Source of the DNA: CAYQQR01 sp964420035
GTDB lineage: Bacteria; Bacteroidota; Bacteroidia; Bacteroidales; SM23-62
Reading direction: 5' to 3'
Length of the DNA stretch: 64,000 nucleotides
Assembly: GCA_964420035.1 (NCBI GenBank)
Contig: CAYQQR010000012.1
Span: 21,856 to 85,855 of the forward strand
In this document: positions 46,802 to 55,396 of the stretch, in pieces
Layout: every line of letters starts with the position of its first letter
Position numbering within the stretch: the first letter of the stretch is position 1
The notes under the pieces: generated by a model
Database searches by the model: none
Told to the model about the DNA's origin: nothing
Seen by the model: the letters and a program-made list of their open reading frames with translations, nothing else
Translations under genes and position numbers: made by a program

Positions 46802-47353
46802 CTATTCATTTATGATATCCTTATTGTGCTTGACCCAAATCAGGGATTTAGTATCATAACCCAGATTTTTTGCATTTGTGACATAATTCCGCTTCACTTC
46901 CTCCGGTATAGAAGGCTCCCGGGCGAGTATCCAGAGGTATTTCCTTTTGCTGCCGGAAACCAGGGCATATTGATACGCGCTGTCCAGTGCAATTACATTG
47001 TAGCCCGAGTAAAAAGGTCCGAAGAAAGATACTTTTAACCTGGCTACATCTTCACTGCCCACAAACTTTGCTTTTCCGGTAGCCTGACTCCACTCCCCTG
47101 TAACGTGGTTAAAACCACGATTAACCACTTTTATGGCACCATTTGGGTTCAGCGAATAATGGGCTGTAGTGTTATTCAAATTACGCTCGAAGCGGTTATC
47201 CAGGCGGGCGATCTCATACCATTTACCCAGGTATTTTTCTTTGTCAAAAGATTTTACGGCAGTAACCCCTTGGGGAAGGGTCGAACATGAACTGAAGGGG
47301 AAAACCGATGCAATCCCCGTTAGTAACAGCATGATCGTGTATTTTAGATGCAT
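46802..47353 (-). CDS. Lipocalin family lipoprotein (Blc-like)
   Basis: A 183-residue predicted lipoprotein with a lipobox ending PFSSC (about 19-23). It shows lipocalin motif 1 (GKWYEIARLDNRFERNL, about 43-59) and motifs 2 and 3 (RVxxxGxY-like VNRGFNHVTGEW and YLWILAREPSIPEEV). It resembles Blc, an outer membrane lipocalin that binds fatty acids or lysophospholipids. Confidence 0.92.
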   Translation of the reverse strand: MHLKYTIMLLLTGIASVFPFSSCSTLPQGVTAVKSFDKEKYLGKWYEIARLDNRFERNLNNTTAHYSLNPNGAIKVVNRGFNHVTGEWSQATGKAKFVGSEDVARLKVSFFGPFYSGYNVIALDSAYQYALVSGSKRKYLWILAREPSIPEEVKRNYVTNAKNLGYDTKSLIWVKHNKDIINE

Positions 47354-47367
47354 TCCTTGTTAAGATT

Positions 47368-48954
47368 TTACTCTTGCAGTGGAAAAGGCAGATCACTTTT
47401 CATCCTGGGCGGGGATTGGGTTTTGTTGATATAATCTACCAGCAGCAAGGCATATTTGATGCTCTGCTTCATCCCCTCCAGTTCCCATTCCGGGTTGAAT
47501 TCATCATGTACCGTATGGTAATCCGTTTTCCAGAATTCCGTATAGTTCTGTTCCCCTGAGACTTCATCCTCCCCAGCCGAGATCCATACAGAAGGTATCC
47601 CATAACGGGCAAAGGAAAACTGGTCGGAGCGATAGAACATCCCCTGGTTGCTCATGGAAAAGGGGGAATATTCCAGTCCGTTTTTTTGAGCCAGTTCCCG
47701 GATCCATTCGTCAAAATCAGAAAACCTTGCCCCGATGCCCATGATGCTTTTGGACTTGCCCCAGACCGGCGTGGATTCAAAATTGATATTGGCAATGATG
47801 CTCTCCCGGTCCGTGTTTTCAACATAATACTTTGAGCCCAGCAATCCCGATTCCTCGGCATTACAGGCCAGGATGGTCACGCTGTAATGCAGGTCTTCCT
47901 GAAATTCTTTGAGGATCTTGGCCACTACCATCATGGTCCCGACGGCGGTACCGTTATCGATGGCCCCGTTATAAATATTATCCCCTTCCTTCACGGGGCC
48001 CATGCCCAGGTGATCGATATGGGCGCTCAGCACGATCCGCTCCTCGGTTTTCCCGGGGATCTCAGCAACCACGTTGCGGTTCATGACATCCCTTACACGG
48101 TTCTTTCCCGAAACATTGATTGGGAACCCCAGGACAACAGGTTCGAAATCCCGGGATTCAGAGGCATCATACAGGTCATCCAGGTCATGACCGGCAGAAC
48201 CAAGTATGTTCCTGACTGCCTCCTCCCGGATCCAGCCCCTGAATTCCAGATTGTTTTGCAGGCCCGACTCAATATACAGCTCTTCCCCGGTCCATGAATT
48301 CCTGACCACGTTCCAGTCGTAGCCGGCCGACTCATCCGTATGGATCAGCAATATCCCTTTGGCACCCCCGCGGGCCGCTTCCTCTATGTGGTAGGTCCAC
48401 CGCCCGAAGTAGGTGAGGGTATCCCCTTCAAAAATGCCCGGGTTGACCATCCCGGGATCGTTGACACGGGTGACTACAATCTTGTCCCGGACATCTACAT
48501 CCTTGTAATCATCCCAATCCCATAGTTCCGTTGTGATCCCGAAACCCACAAAAACGGCTTCACCGGTAATGCTGACTTCTTCCTCTTCCATGGAAAAAGT
48601 TCCCACCACCTCATCAGGATAAAAGAGGGATACCCCATTGGCCGAGAAGTTGAATCCGTCATTGGAAAAACCCTTCATCAAAAAGGGTTGGAAATAGGAA
48701 CCATTCACACCCGGTTCCAGGTTCATGAACTTGAAAAGGCCCTGCATGCTGATCTCAGCCAGTTCACCGCCCCGGGTTCCGGGGGCCCGTCCTTCGAACA
48801 AGTCGTGACCCAGCAGTTCGGCAACACTCTCCATCTCGGCCCGGGAAACCCGGCCGGCCCGCTCTTCAAGGGTAGTAGTGGAGGGGGTGGTGCAGGCAGA
48901 AAGGATGATGGCAATACCAATTACAATATCAATATTTTTTCTGTAACGGTCCAA
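47368..48954 (-). CDS. M28 family metallopeptidase with PA domain
   Basis: A 528-residue exported peptidase: lipobox-like signal ending LSAC (about 17-20), PA-like inserted domain (about 120-300) and the M28 catalytic domain. Metal ligands are seen as HIDHLGMG (His and Asp about 328-330), YNGAIDNGTA (Asp about 345), NAEESGLLGSKYY (Glu pair about 378), the NINFEST segment where the fourth acidic ligand is unusually placed, and DYHTVHDEFN (His about 489). A nucleotide-similar fragment lies at 52459-52577. Exported aminopeptidase or carboxypeptidase role likely. Confidence 0.9.
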   Translation of the reverse strand: MDRYRKNIDIVIGIAIILSACTTPSTTTLEERAGRVSRAEMESVAELLGHDLFEGRAPGTRGGELAEISMQGLFKFMNLEPGVNGSYFQPFLMKGFSNDGFNFSANGVSLFYPDEVVGTFSMEEEEVSITGEAVFVGFGITTELWDWDDYKDVDVRDKIVVTRVNDPGMVNPGIFEGDTLTYFGRWTYHIEEAARGGAKGILLIHTDESAGYDWNVVRNSWTGEELYIESGLQNNLEFRGWIREEAVRNILGSAGHDLDDLYDASESRDFEPVVLGFPINVSGKNRVRDVMNRNVVAEIPGKTEERIVLSAHIDHLGMGPVKEGDNIYNGAIDNGTAVGTMMVVAKILKEFQEDLHYSVTILACNAEESGLLGSKYYVENTDRESIIANINFESTPVWGKSKSIMGIGARFSDFDEWIRELAQKNGLEYSPFSMSNQGMFYRSDQFSFARYGIPSVWISAGEDEVSGEQNYTEFWKTDYHTVHDEFNPEWELEGMKQSIKYALLLVDYINKTQSPPRMKSDLPFPLQE

Positions 48955-48995
48955 AATCTATTTTTTCATTGATCTGAAAATAATCTTTTTTTCTA

Positions 48996-49673
48996 TTACT
49001 GATTTATCTCAAAGAAACTCAATGCGATTTCTTTGATGAAAACCGTGTCAACGGGATAATTCCTGCTTTCCCTTAGAATGAGACCAACGCCTTTGGCATA
49101 ATATTCCCGCTTGAAAGCACATTCGTATTCTGAACCACCATTCATCGTGCACATTCGACCGAAATGAATGGTCACGATGACACGTTCATAGGCTTTCCCG
49201 TCGATAGCAATTGAAGTATCCGCCTGGATCACCCGCCCGGTTATCTGGTGGCCCTGTACGTCTCCGCCGATCAATAGGGCATCTCCCTCGTTCAGGGACA
49301 GGATCTGCTTAAATGCCGGGTCCCGGTAACTGCTCAGACTGGCTTTGGAGATGGAATATTCATTGACATAGGCAAAGCTGTCGCGGAGGTTGTATATCCC
49401 GTTCAGAATAAGTTTGGGAAGCACCAGGGTGTCGTAATCGGGCACCGCCGTGTACCCGGCTGAATTGAATATGTACTTTTCGTGTTGTCCGGCAACTTTC
49501 AATGTATCGCCGTTGTCATAGACCCAGTAGGACCCGGGGAAGGCCGGGAAATATTCCAGCGGTCTGATGGTATCAAAAACCTCTGTGCATAAATCAGAGA
49601 AGTCTGTAACCTTGCTTTTCTCGCGGGAGATCAGTCCGGTTATGATGACCAAAAGGAATATTGTGTTCTTCAT
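48996..49673 (-). CDS. Hypothetical exported protein
   Basis: A 225-residue protein from the ATG at 49673, whose N terminus (MKNTIFLLVIITGLIS) looks like a signal peptide but without a clear lipobox or cleavage site. The mature part is rich in beta-strand-like segments (YFPAFPGSYWVYDNGDTLKV, YERVIVTIHFGRMC). No family recognised. It lies 42 bp upstream of the M28 gene on the same strand, which suggests cotranscription. Confidence 0.6.
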   Translation of the reverse strand: MKNTIFLLVIITGLISREKSKVTDFSDLCTEVFDTIRPLEYFPAFPGSYWVYDNGDTLKVAGQHEKYIFNSAGYTAVPDYDTLVLPKLILNGIYNLRDSFAYVNEYSISKASLSSYRDPAFKQILSLNEGDALLIGGDVQGHQITGRVIQADTSIAIDGKAYERVIVTIHFGRMCTMNGGSEYECAFKREYYAKGVGLILRESRNYPVDTVFIKEIALSFFEINQ

Positions 49674-49838
49674 TTGCAACACGATTAGTGATTCATTTTA
49701 CTGCTCTTTGACTCTATGAGCATAAGGGCATAAGAGCGTAAGAGCGGGGAGGTAAAAACTATTTGATTAAAGCAAATATCAAAAAATAATGAACACATTA
49801 TTCCGGGATAAACCGGATACATACTTATCTGTATTTTA

Positions 49839-50549
49839 TTAACGGTCTAGCCTGATAGTTACGCCATATTTACATGCATTGATTTCTTCCAAACAATTGA
49901 TCCAGGAGTCTACAGCCCCAGGGCTGCCGGCATGTTCCATGTCCTTTGCCATTGTATTTTTTATTTGTTTCATTAAAGCAGTGCCCTCCTCAATTTTCCC
50001 TGCCATGATAAGATCCTGTGCCTGTTTCATCAATTCTTCATTATTATGCGCTTCAGTGCCACCATGGCCTGATTTTTTATTATATTTTTTGAAAATAGCT
50101 TCATCTTCACGTATATAACGGCCTGAAGCATCTTCCTCATAGGCGTAAAAATAATCCTGAAGATGCCTGTATTCATTCTCTATTTCTTTATACCTGGCTT
50201 CACTCAGAATCACTCTTCCTTCTAAATCACCTCTTTCAACAAGAAGTTTTAATTGTGACAAAACCTGCTTTACACCTTTGCTGTCAGGATTACCATCATT
50301 AATATGAATGCCCCGCGGCTCATGGATGACATCTTCATAAAAAAAGGTAGCGTTATGCTCAGTCTCATAGTCGGGGTCACCATAAATCCTTACATAATAT
50401 TCCTTTACTTTCTCATATGAATCTTTTGTCAGATACCGGTTGGAACCGGGCCTCTCCTCGATGGAACCGGGATATGTAGCCGGTTTCTGGCTGCATACAG
50501 ATGCAGGGGAGGCAATAATAAAAATTAATAATAACAGGTAATTTCTCAT
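49839..50549 (-). CDS. Hypothetical exported protein, helical
   Basis: A 236-residue protein from the ATG at 50549, which begins directly at a signal peptide (MRNYLLLLIFIIASPASVCS). The mature part is charged and mostly helical with no recognisable domain; it has two cysteines near the C terminus (NCLEEINACKYG). An ATG four codons upstream is possible. The surroundings give no hint of function. Confidence 0.55.
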   Translation of the reverse strand: MRNYLLLLIFIIASPASVCSQKPATYPGSIEERPGSNRYLTKDSYEKVKEYYVRIYGDPDYETEHNATFFYEDVIHEPRGIHINDGNPDSKGVKQVLSQLKLLVERGDLEGRVILSEARYKEIENEYRHLQDYFYAYEEDASGRYIREDEAIFKKYNKKSGHGGTEAHNNEELMKQAQDLIMAGKIEEGTALMKQIKNTMAKDMEHAGSPGAVDSWINCLEEINACKYGVTIRLDR

Positions 50550-50606
50550 TTTATTTAACATTAGGAAACAATAGTGTCCGATTAATACCAGTTGATTTAT
50601 AACTGT

Positions 50607-50860
50607 TTATAATATAGTGCTTTGACATCTTTGTAATTTGATCCCACCCTTTGTTTTACGGAACCCGGCCCACCAGAATACACTCAAACACAGATCAACG
50701 GTTGTAGAATCGACGGTATATACATTTTCATCAATGGTCAACTGAAAATCTTCTATTATTGAGGATCTTCCTTCTGGATCAATGAGATAAAATACAAACT
50801 CTTCAAAAATTCTACGGTTCTGTATTTTTTCCCGTACTCATAATACAAAAATACAGTAAG
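50607..50860 (-). pseudogene. IS4-type (DDE) transposase remnant
   Basis: On the minus strand a frame encodes FQLTIDENVYTVDSTTVDL followed by CLSVFWWAGFRKTKGGIK. This is the region around the first catalytic Asp (DSTTVDL) of a Bacteroidota IS4-family transposase. Just upstream, in another frame, YEYGKKYRTVEFLKSLYFI appears to continue the same protein, so a frameshift separates them. Neither the full gene nor terminal inverted repeats are visible. It is a decayed insertion sequence. Confidence 0.65.
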
Positions 50861-51215
50861 TTTTGCTAAAGTACAATGTTTATCCAGGTATGAATTACAA
50901 TTTGCACAAACAGTTTTGCAGTATAAAACGTTTGGGAGAGCGGGTTGTGTATGTATCCGCCGACACTGAAAATTGACGCGTGGCAAGATGCCCGTGATTG
51001 AAATGAAAATGAGAAAAGTCAATGACCTTAAAAGTCTGGATAAGATGCAAAAAATAATTAAGATTGAAATTCAAAAACGAACCCCCGGGCAAGGAATTTC
51101 AACCCAAAATGGGTCATAATCATTGAATTTACGTGCATTCAAATCATACGCGAAACTTTAATCAAGAATATTTATTTTAATTTTCAAAAATTAATAAATC
51201 AGAAGGGCATTTACC
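50861..51215. other. AT-rich gene-free stretch
   Basis: This 355 bp between the transposase remnant and the aldo/keto reductase gene shows no supported gene. Short open frames on the minus strand are not family-like. Part may be further decayed insertion-sequence DNA. Confidence 0.4.
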
Positions 51216-52442
51216 ATGAATATTAAAAAATCACTCAAAAGAAGAAAATTCCTGCAATTGTCTTCCACGGCAGTTTTGGCAGGCCTGACCACCAAGATCA
51301 CCGGCACATACCGGAAATCCGGGTCATCCATCATCGAGGAGGCTGCCCGGAAAGTGGGACCCCTGCCCCGGGGGAAACTGGGATACAGTCAACGAGAAGT
51401 ATCTGTGATAATCGGCTCCGGGGATATGGCCATGCCCTGCATGGAAGCGGGTGTCCTGTGCGGAATGAATTACTGGCACAAGGCAAACCGGTGGAATGAA
51501 GGAGCCCCCGAAACCATTCTTAAGAACAGGGACGCGCATTATTGCCAGGTAACGGTGGACCGTGTGGGTGGAAATCACTATGAGGGTTATTTTGACGAGG
51601 AGGAGCATTACCGCTATGTGAAAGAAGCCTTGAAAAGGACCGGCCTCCGGTATTTCGATGACATGCAGCTGCATTACGGCTATCACAACGTGGAAGAACT
51701 GAAAAACGACAGGAGCTTTATCCGGGCTTTCGAAAGACTGAAAAAGGAAGGACTGGTAAAGCATCTGTGTTTGTCACAACACTCTTATGCCGGAAGTCCC
51801 AGGGTCAAAAACGGACAAAGTGCTGCAGAGATCCTTACCGCCGTGGCCGAGGACGGTCATTATGAACATGCCCAGTTCATGTATTCCTATGATGACGACC
51901 CCGAAAAGGATGAGTTTATTGAATTTGCCGGTAAAAATAACTTTGGCACCATTGCCATGAAAACCGCCCGGGGAATAGGCCGCGTGAAGCAAGACGAATC
52001 CTTCATGAACAGCTTGCCGGAGGGTGTTTCGCCGCACAATGCCCTGGCAAGATGGCTGACCACCCGAACCAGGCTGGATGCTGCCGTTATACGGGTCAGG
52101 AACCTCGATGAATTTGTTGATACCTATTCGGGCGTCGGAAAAGAATTGACTGCCCTGGACCAGCGTACCATCGAGCTCATGACGGGGGAGGCCAACCGGA
52201 CCACCTGCCGTTTATGCGGGAAGTGCCAGGCGGGTTGTCCCCGGCAGGTCCCCATAACGGAGATCCTGCGTTTTGAACGCTACGCGATGGACGATCACGA
52301 CTGGTTCAAGGCAATGCAGCTCTACGCCGAACTGCCCACCAAGGGCAACCACTGTATCGATTGCGGAACCTGTATACAGAATTGCCCGCTGAGCCTGCGC
52401 ATCCCCGAGAAACTCTCAAGAGCACATGCTATGCTGGCTTAG
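51216..52442 (+). CDS. Tat-exported aldo/keto reductase with C-terminal 4Fe-4S domain
   Basis: A 408-residue protein. The N terminus has a twin-arginine signal (KRRKFLQLSSTAVLAG, about 8-23), so it is exported folded with its cofactors. An aldo/keto reductase-like barrel follows (about 45-300, with a FDDMQLHYGYHN stretch and SQHSYAGSPRV). The C terminus carries two ferredoxin-type clusters: CRLCGKCQAGCP (about 331-342) and CIDCGTCIQNCP (about 381-392). The electron partner and substrate are unknown. It is flanked by a transposase remnant and a peptidase fragment. Confidence 0.9.
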   Translation: MNIKKSLKRRKFLQLSSTAVLAGLTTKITGTYRKSGSSIIEEAARKVGPLPRGKLGYSQREVSVIIGSGDMAMPCMEAGVLCGMNYWHKANRWNEGAPETILKNRDAHYCQVTVDRVGGNHYEGYFDEEEHYRYVKEALKRTGLRYFDDMQLHYGYHNVEELKNDRSFIRAFERLKKEGLVKHLCLSQHSYAGSPRVKNGQSAAEILTAVAEDGHYEHAQFMYSYDDDPEKDEFIEFAGKNNFGTIAMKTARGIGRVKQDESFMNSLPEGVSPHNALARWLTTRTRLDAAVIRVRNLDEFVDTYSGVGKELTALDQRTIELMTGEANRTTCRLCGKCQAGCPRQVPITEILRFERYAMDDHDWFKAMQLYAELPTKGNHCIDCGTCIQNCPLSLRIPEKLSRAHAMLA

Positions 52443-52458
52443 GCGATTGACTCAGCAT

Positions 52459-52577
52459 GTAATCATCCCCATCCCATAATTTTGTTGTGATCCCAAAACC
52501 CGCAAAAACAGCTTCAGCGGTAAGGTTCACTTCTTCCTCCTCTAAGGAAAGGGTTCCCACGACCTCTTCATGGTAAT
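52459..52577 (-). pseudogene. M28 peptidase gene fragment (paralogue remnant)
   Basis: A 40-codon stretch on the minus strand encodes EEVVGTLSLEEEEVNLTAEA followed by VFAGFGITTKLW. It closely matches the intact M28 peptidase at 48505-48623 (EEVVGTFSMEEEEVSITGEA and VFVGFGITTELW), with about 80% nucleotide identity by eye. The similarity ends abruptly at the two-hairpin repeat on one side and at the aldo/keto reductase stop on the other. It is a leftover of a second copy. Confidence 0.75.
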
Positions 52578-52698
52578 TGGCTCTCCCCGCGGCAAGCCGC
52601 GAGGAACCTTTAGCCCGGCGGAGTCAATCATCGATCCAGAAAATATCCCGATTGTGCTCGCTTACCCCGTAGCTCAGCCGCGGAGTATGCAGGCGCAA
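52575..52698. repeat. Two-hairpin interspersed repeat, copy C (inverted)
   Basis: The reverse complement of the element at 25260 and 63609: the CCTCGCGG/CCGCGAGG hairpin and flanks (52575-52635) and the TGCTCGCTTACCCCG flank (52654-52690) are conserved. The 19-bp middle spacer is replaced by an unrelated sequence. It sits exactly between the M28 fragment and the end of the arsF-like gene. Confidence 0.75.
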
Positions 52699-53109
52699 TT
52701 AGAGTAAGGGGTCGATCTTATCTTTGATGATCTGCTTTAACTTTTCCGGTTTGCTCCCGGCGTTCAAAAAGCCTTCATTGGTTATATTGATTTTATCATC
52801 ACCGCTTACAATTTACAGGGTCTGGCTCGATACTCCCAATTCATCCGCTTTCTCTTTGCCTTCCGCTTCATCGAGCTTATAAGCTAAAAAACCTACCTTG
52901 TCACCATATAATTCATGTAGAGCAATTTTTGATTCAGATTCAACTGCCTTACAGGTGGCACATCCGCGGGAATAGTGGAAATAATAAACCTGTATGTCAT
53001 CTGCTTTTTTGACAGAGGCAAGTTTGTTTTGCTCATTAGCTTGTCCGGAACATGATGCACTCATGCCAGCGACTAAAAAAGCAAGACTTAGAATCTTAAT
53101 TGGTTTCAT
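52699..53109 (-). pseudogene. ArsF-family redox protein gene with in-frame stop
   Basis: The frame from ATG 53109 encodes a lipoprotein-like signal (SCSGQ), a thioredoxin-like CATCKA motif (about 50-55) and ELGVSSQTL. A TAA at 52813-52815 then interrupts it. The same frame continues for 37 codons (IVSGDDKINITNEGFLNAGS) to a final TAA at 52699-52701, exactly the expected C-terminus of ArsF-like (nitroreductase subunit-like) proteins. A single substitution (TTA or TTG to TAA) explains it. The gene ends the arsenic operon. Confidence 0.75.
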
Positions 53110-53114
53110 GATCG

Positions 53115-53354
53115 CTATTGATCAGTGGTTAATAATTCATTGATCTTTTCAGAAGACGGCAATCCTCCCGAAAAAACGACTTTTCCGTTAATAACGAGTC
53201 CGGGGGCATGCATAACACCATACTCCATTATTTTCATAATGTCTTCTTCTTTTGTGATCGTTGCTTCAATGCCCGCGTTGGCAACGGTTTCTCTTGTACG
53301 TTTTTCCAGGGTTTTACATTTTAGGCAACCTGTTCCAAGAATTTTGATTTCCAT
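53115..53354 (-). CDS. Thioredoxin-family protein (glutaredoxin-like, TM0996/MTH895 type)
   Basis: A 79-residue small redox protein with the active-site motif GTGCLKCKTLE (Cys10 and Cys13) and the family's GVMHAPGLVINGKVVFSGG stretch (about 47-65). In arsenic operons such proteins probably reduce or relay electrons to arsenate or a membrane partner. It lies 33 bp after the acr3 stop and 5 bp before the arsF-like frame, so it is cotranscribed. Confidence 0.9.
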   Translation of the reverse strand: MEIKILGTGCLKCKTLEKRTRETVANAGIEATITKEEDIMKIMEYGVMHAPGLVINGKVVFSGGLPSSEKINELLTTDQ

Positions 53355-53387
53355 TTTACATGATTCTAATGTTCAATAAATTGTTGT

Positions 53388-54449
53388 TTATTCAATATCA
53401 GCAGCACATTCTTTCATAAAATACTTTTTTCTCATTTTTAACGCGATGCTGACCAATGCTATTAAAACCGGTACTTCAACCAGCGGACCGATAACTGCGG
53501 CAAAGGCTTCACCCGAATTTATTCCGAACACGGCAACCGAAACCGCAATGGCGAGCTCAAAATTATTGCTTGCTGCTGTAAAAGATAAAGTTGTGGTTTT
53601 GGAATAATCGGCACCAAACCTCCTGCTTAGGAAAAATGAAATGAAGAACATGAACACGAAATAAATGACAAGGGGGATTGCAATTCTCACCACATCAAAC
53701 GGTAGCTTTACGATGTAATCCCCTTTTAGCGAAAACATAACATAGATGGTAAAAAGCAATGCTACCAGGGTTAAAGGGCTGATTTTGGGAATAAATCTCT
53801 GCTGGTACCATGTCTTATCCTTCACATTGATGAGTGCAAAACGGGTGATCATCCCTGCAAAGAAAGGAATACCCAGATAGATCAAAACACTTTCTGCTAT
53901 CTGCTTCATGGTCACATCAACCGTGCTGCCTGCCAGGCCAAAATAACCGGGTAAGATGGTGATAAATACATACGCGTAGACGGAAAAGAACAGCACCTGA
54001 AAAATGCTGTTGAAAGCCACCAGTCCGGCGGCATATTCCGTATCGCCTTTTGCAAGATCGTTCCAGACAATTACCATGGCAATGCATCGAGCCAGGCCGA
54101 TCATTATGAGCCCAACCATATAGTGCGGGTAATCATGCAAAAACAGGATGGCAAGGAAAAACATCAACAGCGGGCCGATGATCCAGTTTTGAACTAAGGA
54201 TAGCAATAATATCTTGCGGTTCCTGAATACATCTTTCAGTTCCTCGTACTTGACCTTGGCCAGTGGTGGATACATCATTACGATCAGCCCGATCGCGATG
54301 GGGATGTTGGTTGTTCCCCGGCTCATCCCGTTCCAGAAATCTGACATCCCCGGTATTAACCTTCCGGAAGCAATTCCAGCGGCCATGATCATGAATATCC
54401 ACAAAGTCAGATATCTGTCAAGGAAGGATAATCTTTTTGTCGTTGCCAT
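53388..54449 (-). CDS. acr3: Arsenite efflux transporter, ACR3 family
   Basis: A 353-residue membrane protein with about ten hydrophobic segments. It has the family hallmark LARCIAMVIVWNDLAKGD (about 118-135), whose Cys takes part in As(III) transport, and the FTAASNNFELAIAVSVAVFG segment (about 291-310). It exports arsenite. It lies 102 bp downstream of arsR in the same direction; that gap holds no recognised gene. Confidence 0.94.
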   Translation of the reverse strand: MATTKRLSFLDRYLTLWIFMIMAAGIASGRLIPGMSDFWNGMSRGTTNIPIAIGLIVMMYPPLAKVKYEELKDVFRNRKILLLSLVQNWIIGPLLMFFLAILFLHDYPHYMVGLIMIGLARCIAMVIVWNDLAKGDTEYAAGLVAFNSIFQVLFFSVYAYVFITILPGYFGLAGSTVDVTMKQIAESVLIYLGIPFFAGMITRFALINVKDKTWYQQRFIPKISPLTLVALLFTIYVMFSLKGDYIVKLPFDVVRIAIPLVIYFVFMFFISFFLSRRFGADYSKTTTLSFTAASNNFELAIAVSVAVFGINSGEAFAAVIGPLVEVPVLIALVSIALKMRKKYFMKECAADIE

Positions 54450-54551
54450 TATAATTATAATATCTTGTGTTCTTCACCGGTTTTTATTTCTTCTTCATTT
54501 CATCCGACGGGATTTATTCATGGCCCGGTTCACACTAATTCAATCAGGCGT

Positions 54552-54857
54552 TCATAGCCCACCAAATAATTCATAAAACATGTTTTTTGCTTTTGCCCAG
54601 TTTTCACGGTTAAGGCAATATTTGATATATGGGGGTTGTATTTCTCCCTGGATCAAGCCGGCATATTTCAGTTCCTTCAAATGCTGGGATAGGGTGGAAC
54701 GGCACACCGGAAGTTCGTCCACCAGGTCCCCGCTGTAGCAACAAGTATTCATTTCCGCCAGCTCGTGCAAAATGTACAAACGTACAGGGTGTCCCATCAC
54801 TTTGGCAATTTCAGCCATCTCCCTGATACGTGGTGGTAATTCAATCTTTTGTTCCAT
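54552..54857 (-). CDS. arsR: ArsR-family arsenic-responsive repressor
   Basis: A 101-residue winged-helix repressor. The metalloid site is in ELAEMNTCCYSGDLVDEL (Cys38 and Cys39), with a further Cys in VCRSTLSQHLKELKYAGLI (about 51-69), the recognition helix. It is expected to release the promoter on binding As(III) and to control the whole operon acr3-thioredoxin-arsF-like. The promoter at 54884-54912 lies just upstream. Confidence 0.92.
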   Translation of the reverse strand: MEQKIELPPRIREMAEIAKVMGHPVRLYILHELAEMNTCCYSGDLVDELPVCRSTLSQHLKELKYAGLIQGEIQPPYIKYCLNRENWAKAKNMFYELFGGL

Positions 54858-54883
54858 TTTCTGTTGGATTATTCGGCATTTCG

Positions 54884-54912
54884 CAAAAATACAAAATGAT
54901 TTTACATGACAA
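54884..54912 (-). promoter_or_regulatory. Putative arsR operon promoter
   Basis: On the minus strand TATTTTTG (54884-54891) matches the TAnnTTTG -7 box and a TTG (54910-54912) lies 18 nt upstream as -33 element. The predicted start of RNA would be about 20 nt before the arsR ATG. An ArsR operator would be expected to overlap; no perfect dyad was found here. Confidence 0.55.
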
Positions 54913-55056
54913 TATAAATAAGCAAATTTAAAATGGTAAATTGTTTATTCTTTGATAATGTGATAACAGTGTTCGTGAGATTTTAAACAAGGGTCTGGAA
55001 AAACAACCGGGTGTGCAAAGAAGGTCAGGGAAGCCTGGATTCTCTCCGGGTCTCTT

Positions 55057-55195
55057 TAATCCGCCTTCGCGGTCCGCTTCGGCGGACGAGAAGGCATGGT
55101 ATAATTGGCTTCGCCGAGCTCGTAAACTCGGTTCTTCGGTTCTTGCCCCGGAATTCAGGGTCCGGGGCTTGCCCCGGGGTCCATACCAATTGGTT
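55057..55195. repeat. GC-rich palindromic repeat cluster
   Basis: The 539-bp gap between arsR and the ABC ATPase gene holds a run of short palindromes. TCCGCCTTCGCGGTCCGCTT with GGCGGA forms one hairpin; CCCCGGAATT with GGGTCCGGGG and CTTGCCCCGGGG make others. Open frames across it are palindromic by-products. It resembles the repeats at 25260 and 36355 in style but not in sequence. Confidence 0.6.
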
Positions 55196-55396
55196 AAATC
55201 CAGACGGTTTCCTTAAGTACTGGAATATTATCAAACCTGTTTGCAAAGACCGATGCAATACGTTGTGCCTGTTGTTTTTCGGTACCCGGTCCTGTTGATC
55301 CGGCATCCTGATACGGAGTGGGATGTTTGCATAACCGCTACATCATCAATGTTTTATACCCGGTATATGCCGGTCGTTTTTCTCATTTTTTATCAA

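Noticed and set aside
50756..51022. An 88-codon minus-strand frame as an independent gene
   Set aside because: Its end matches a piece of the transposase remnant in another frame, while its beginning resembles nothing; it is decayed DNA.
55011..55306. Small protein genes in the arsR-ABC gap
   Set aside because: Open frames on both strands follow from GC-rich palindromes; no start signal or family-like sequence.
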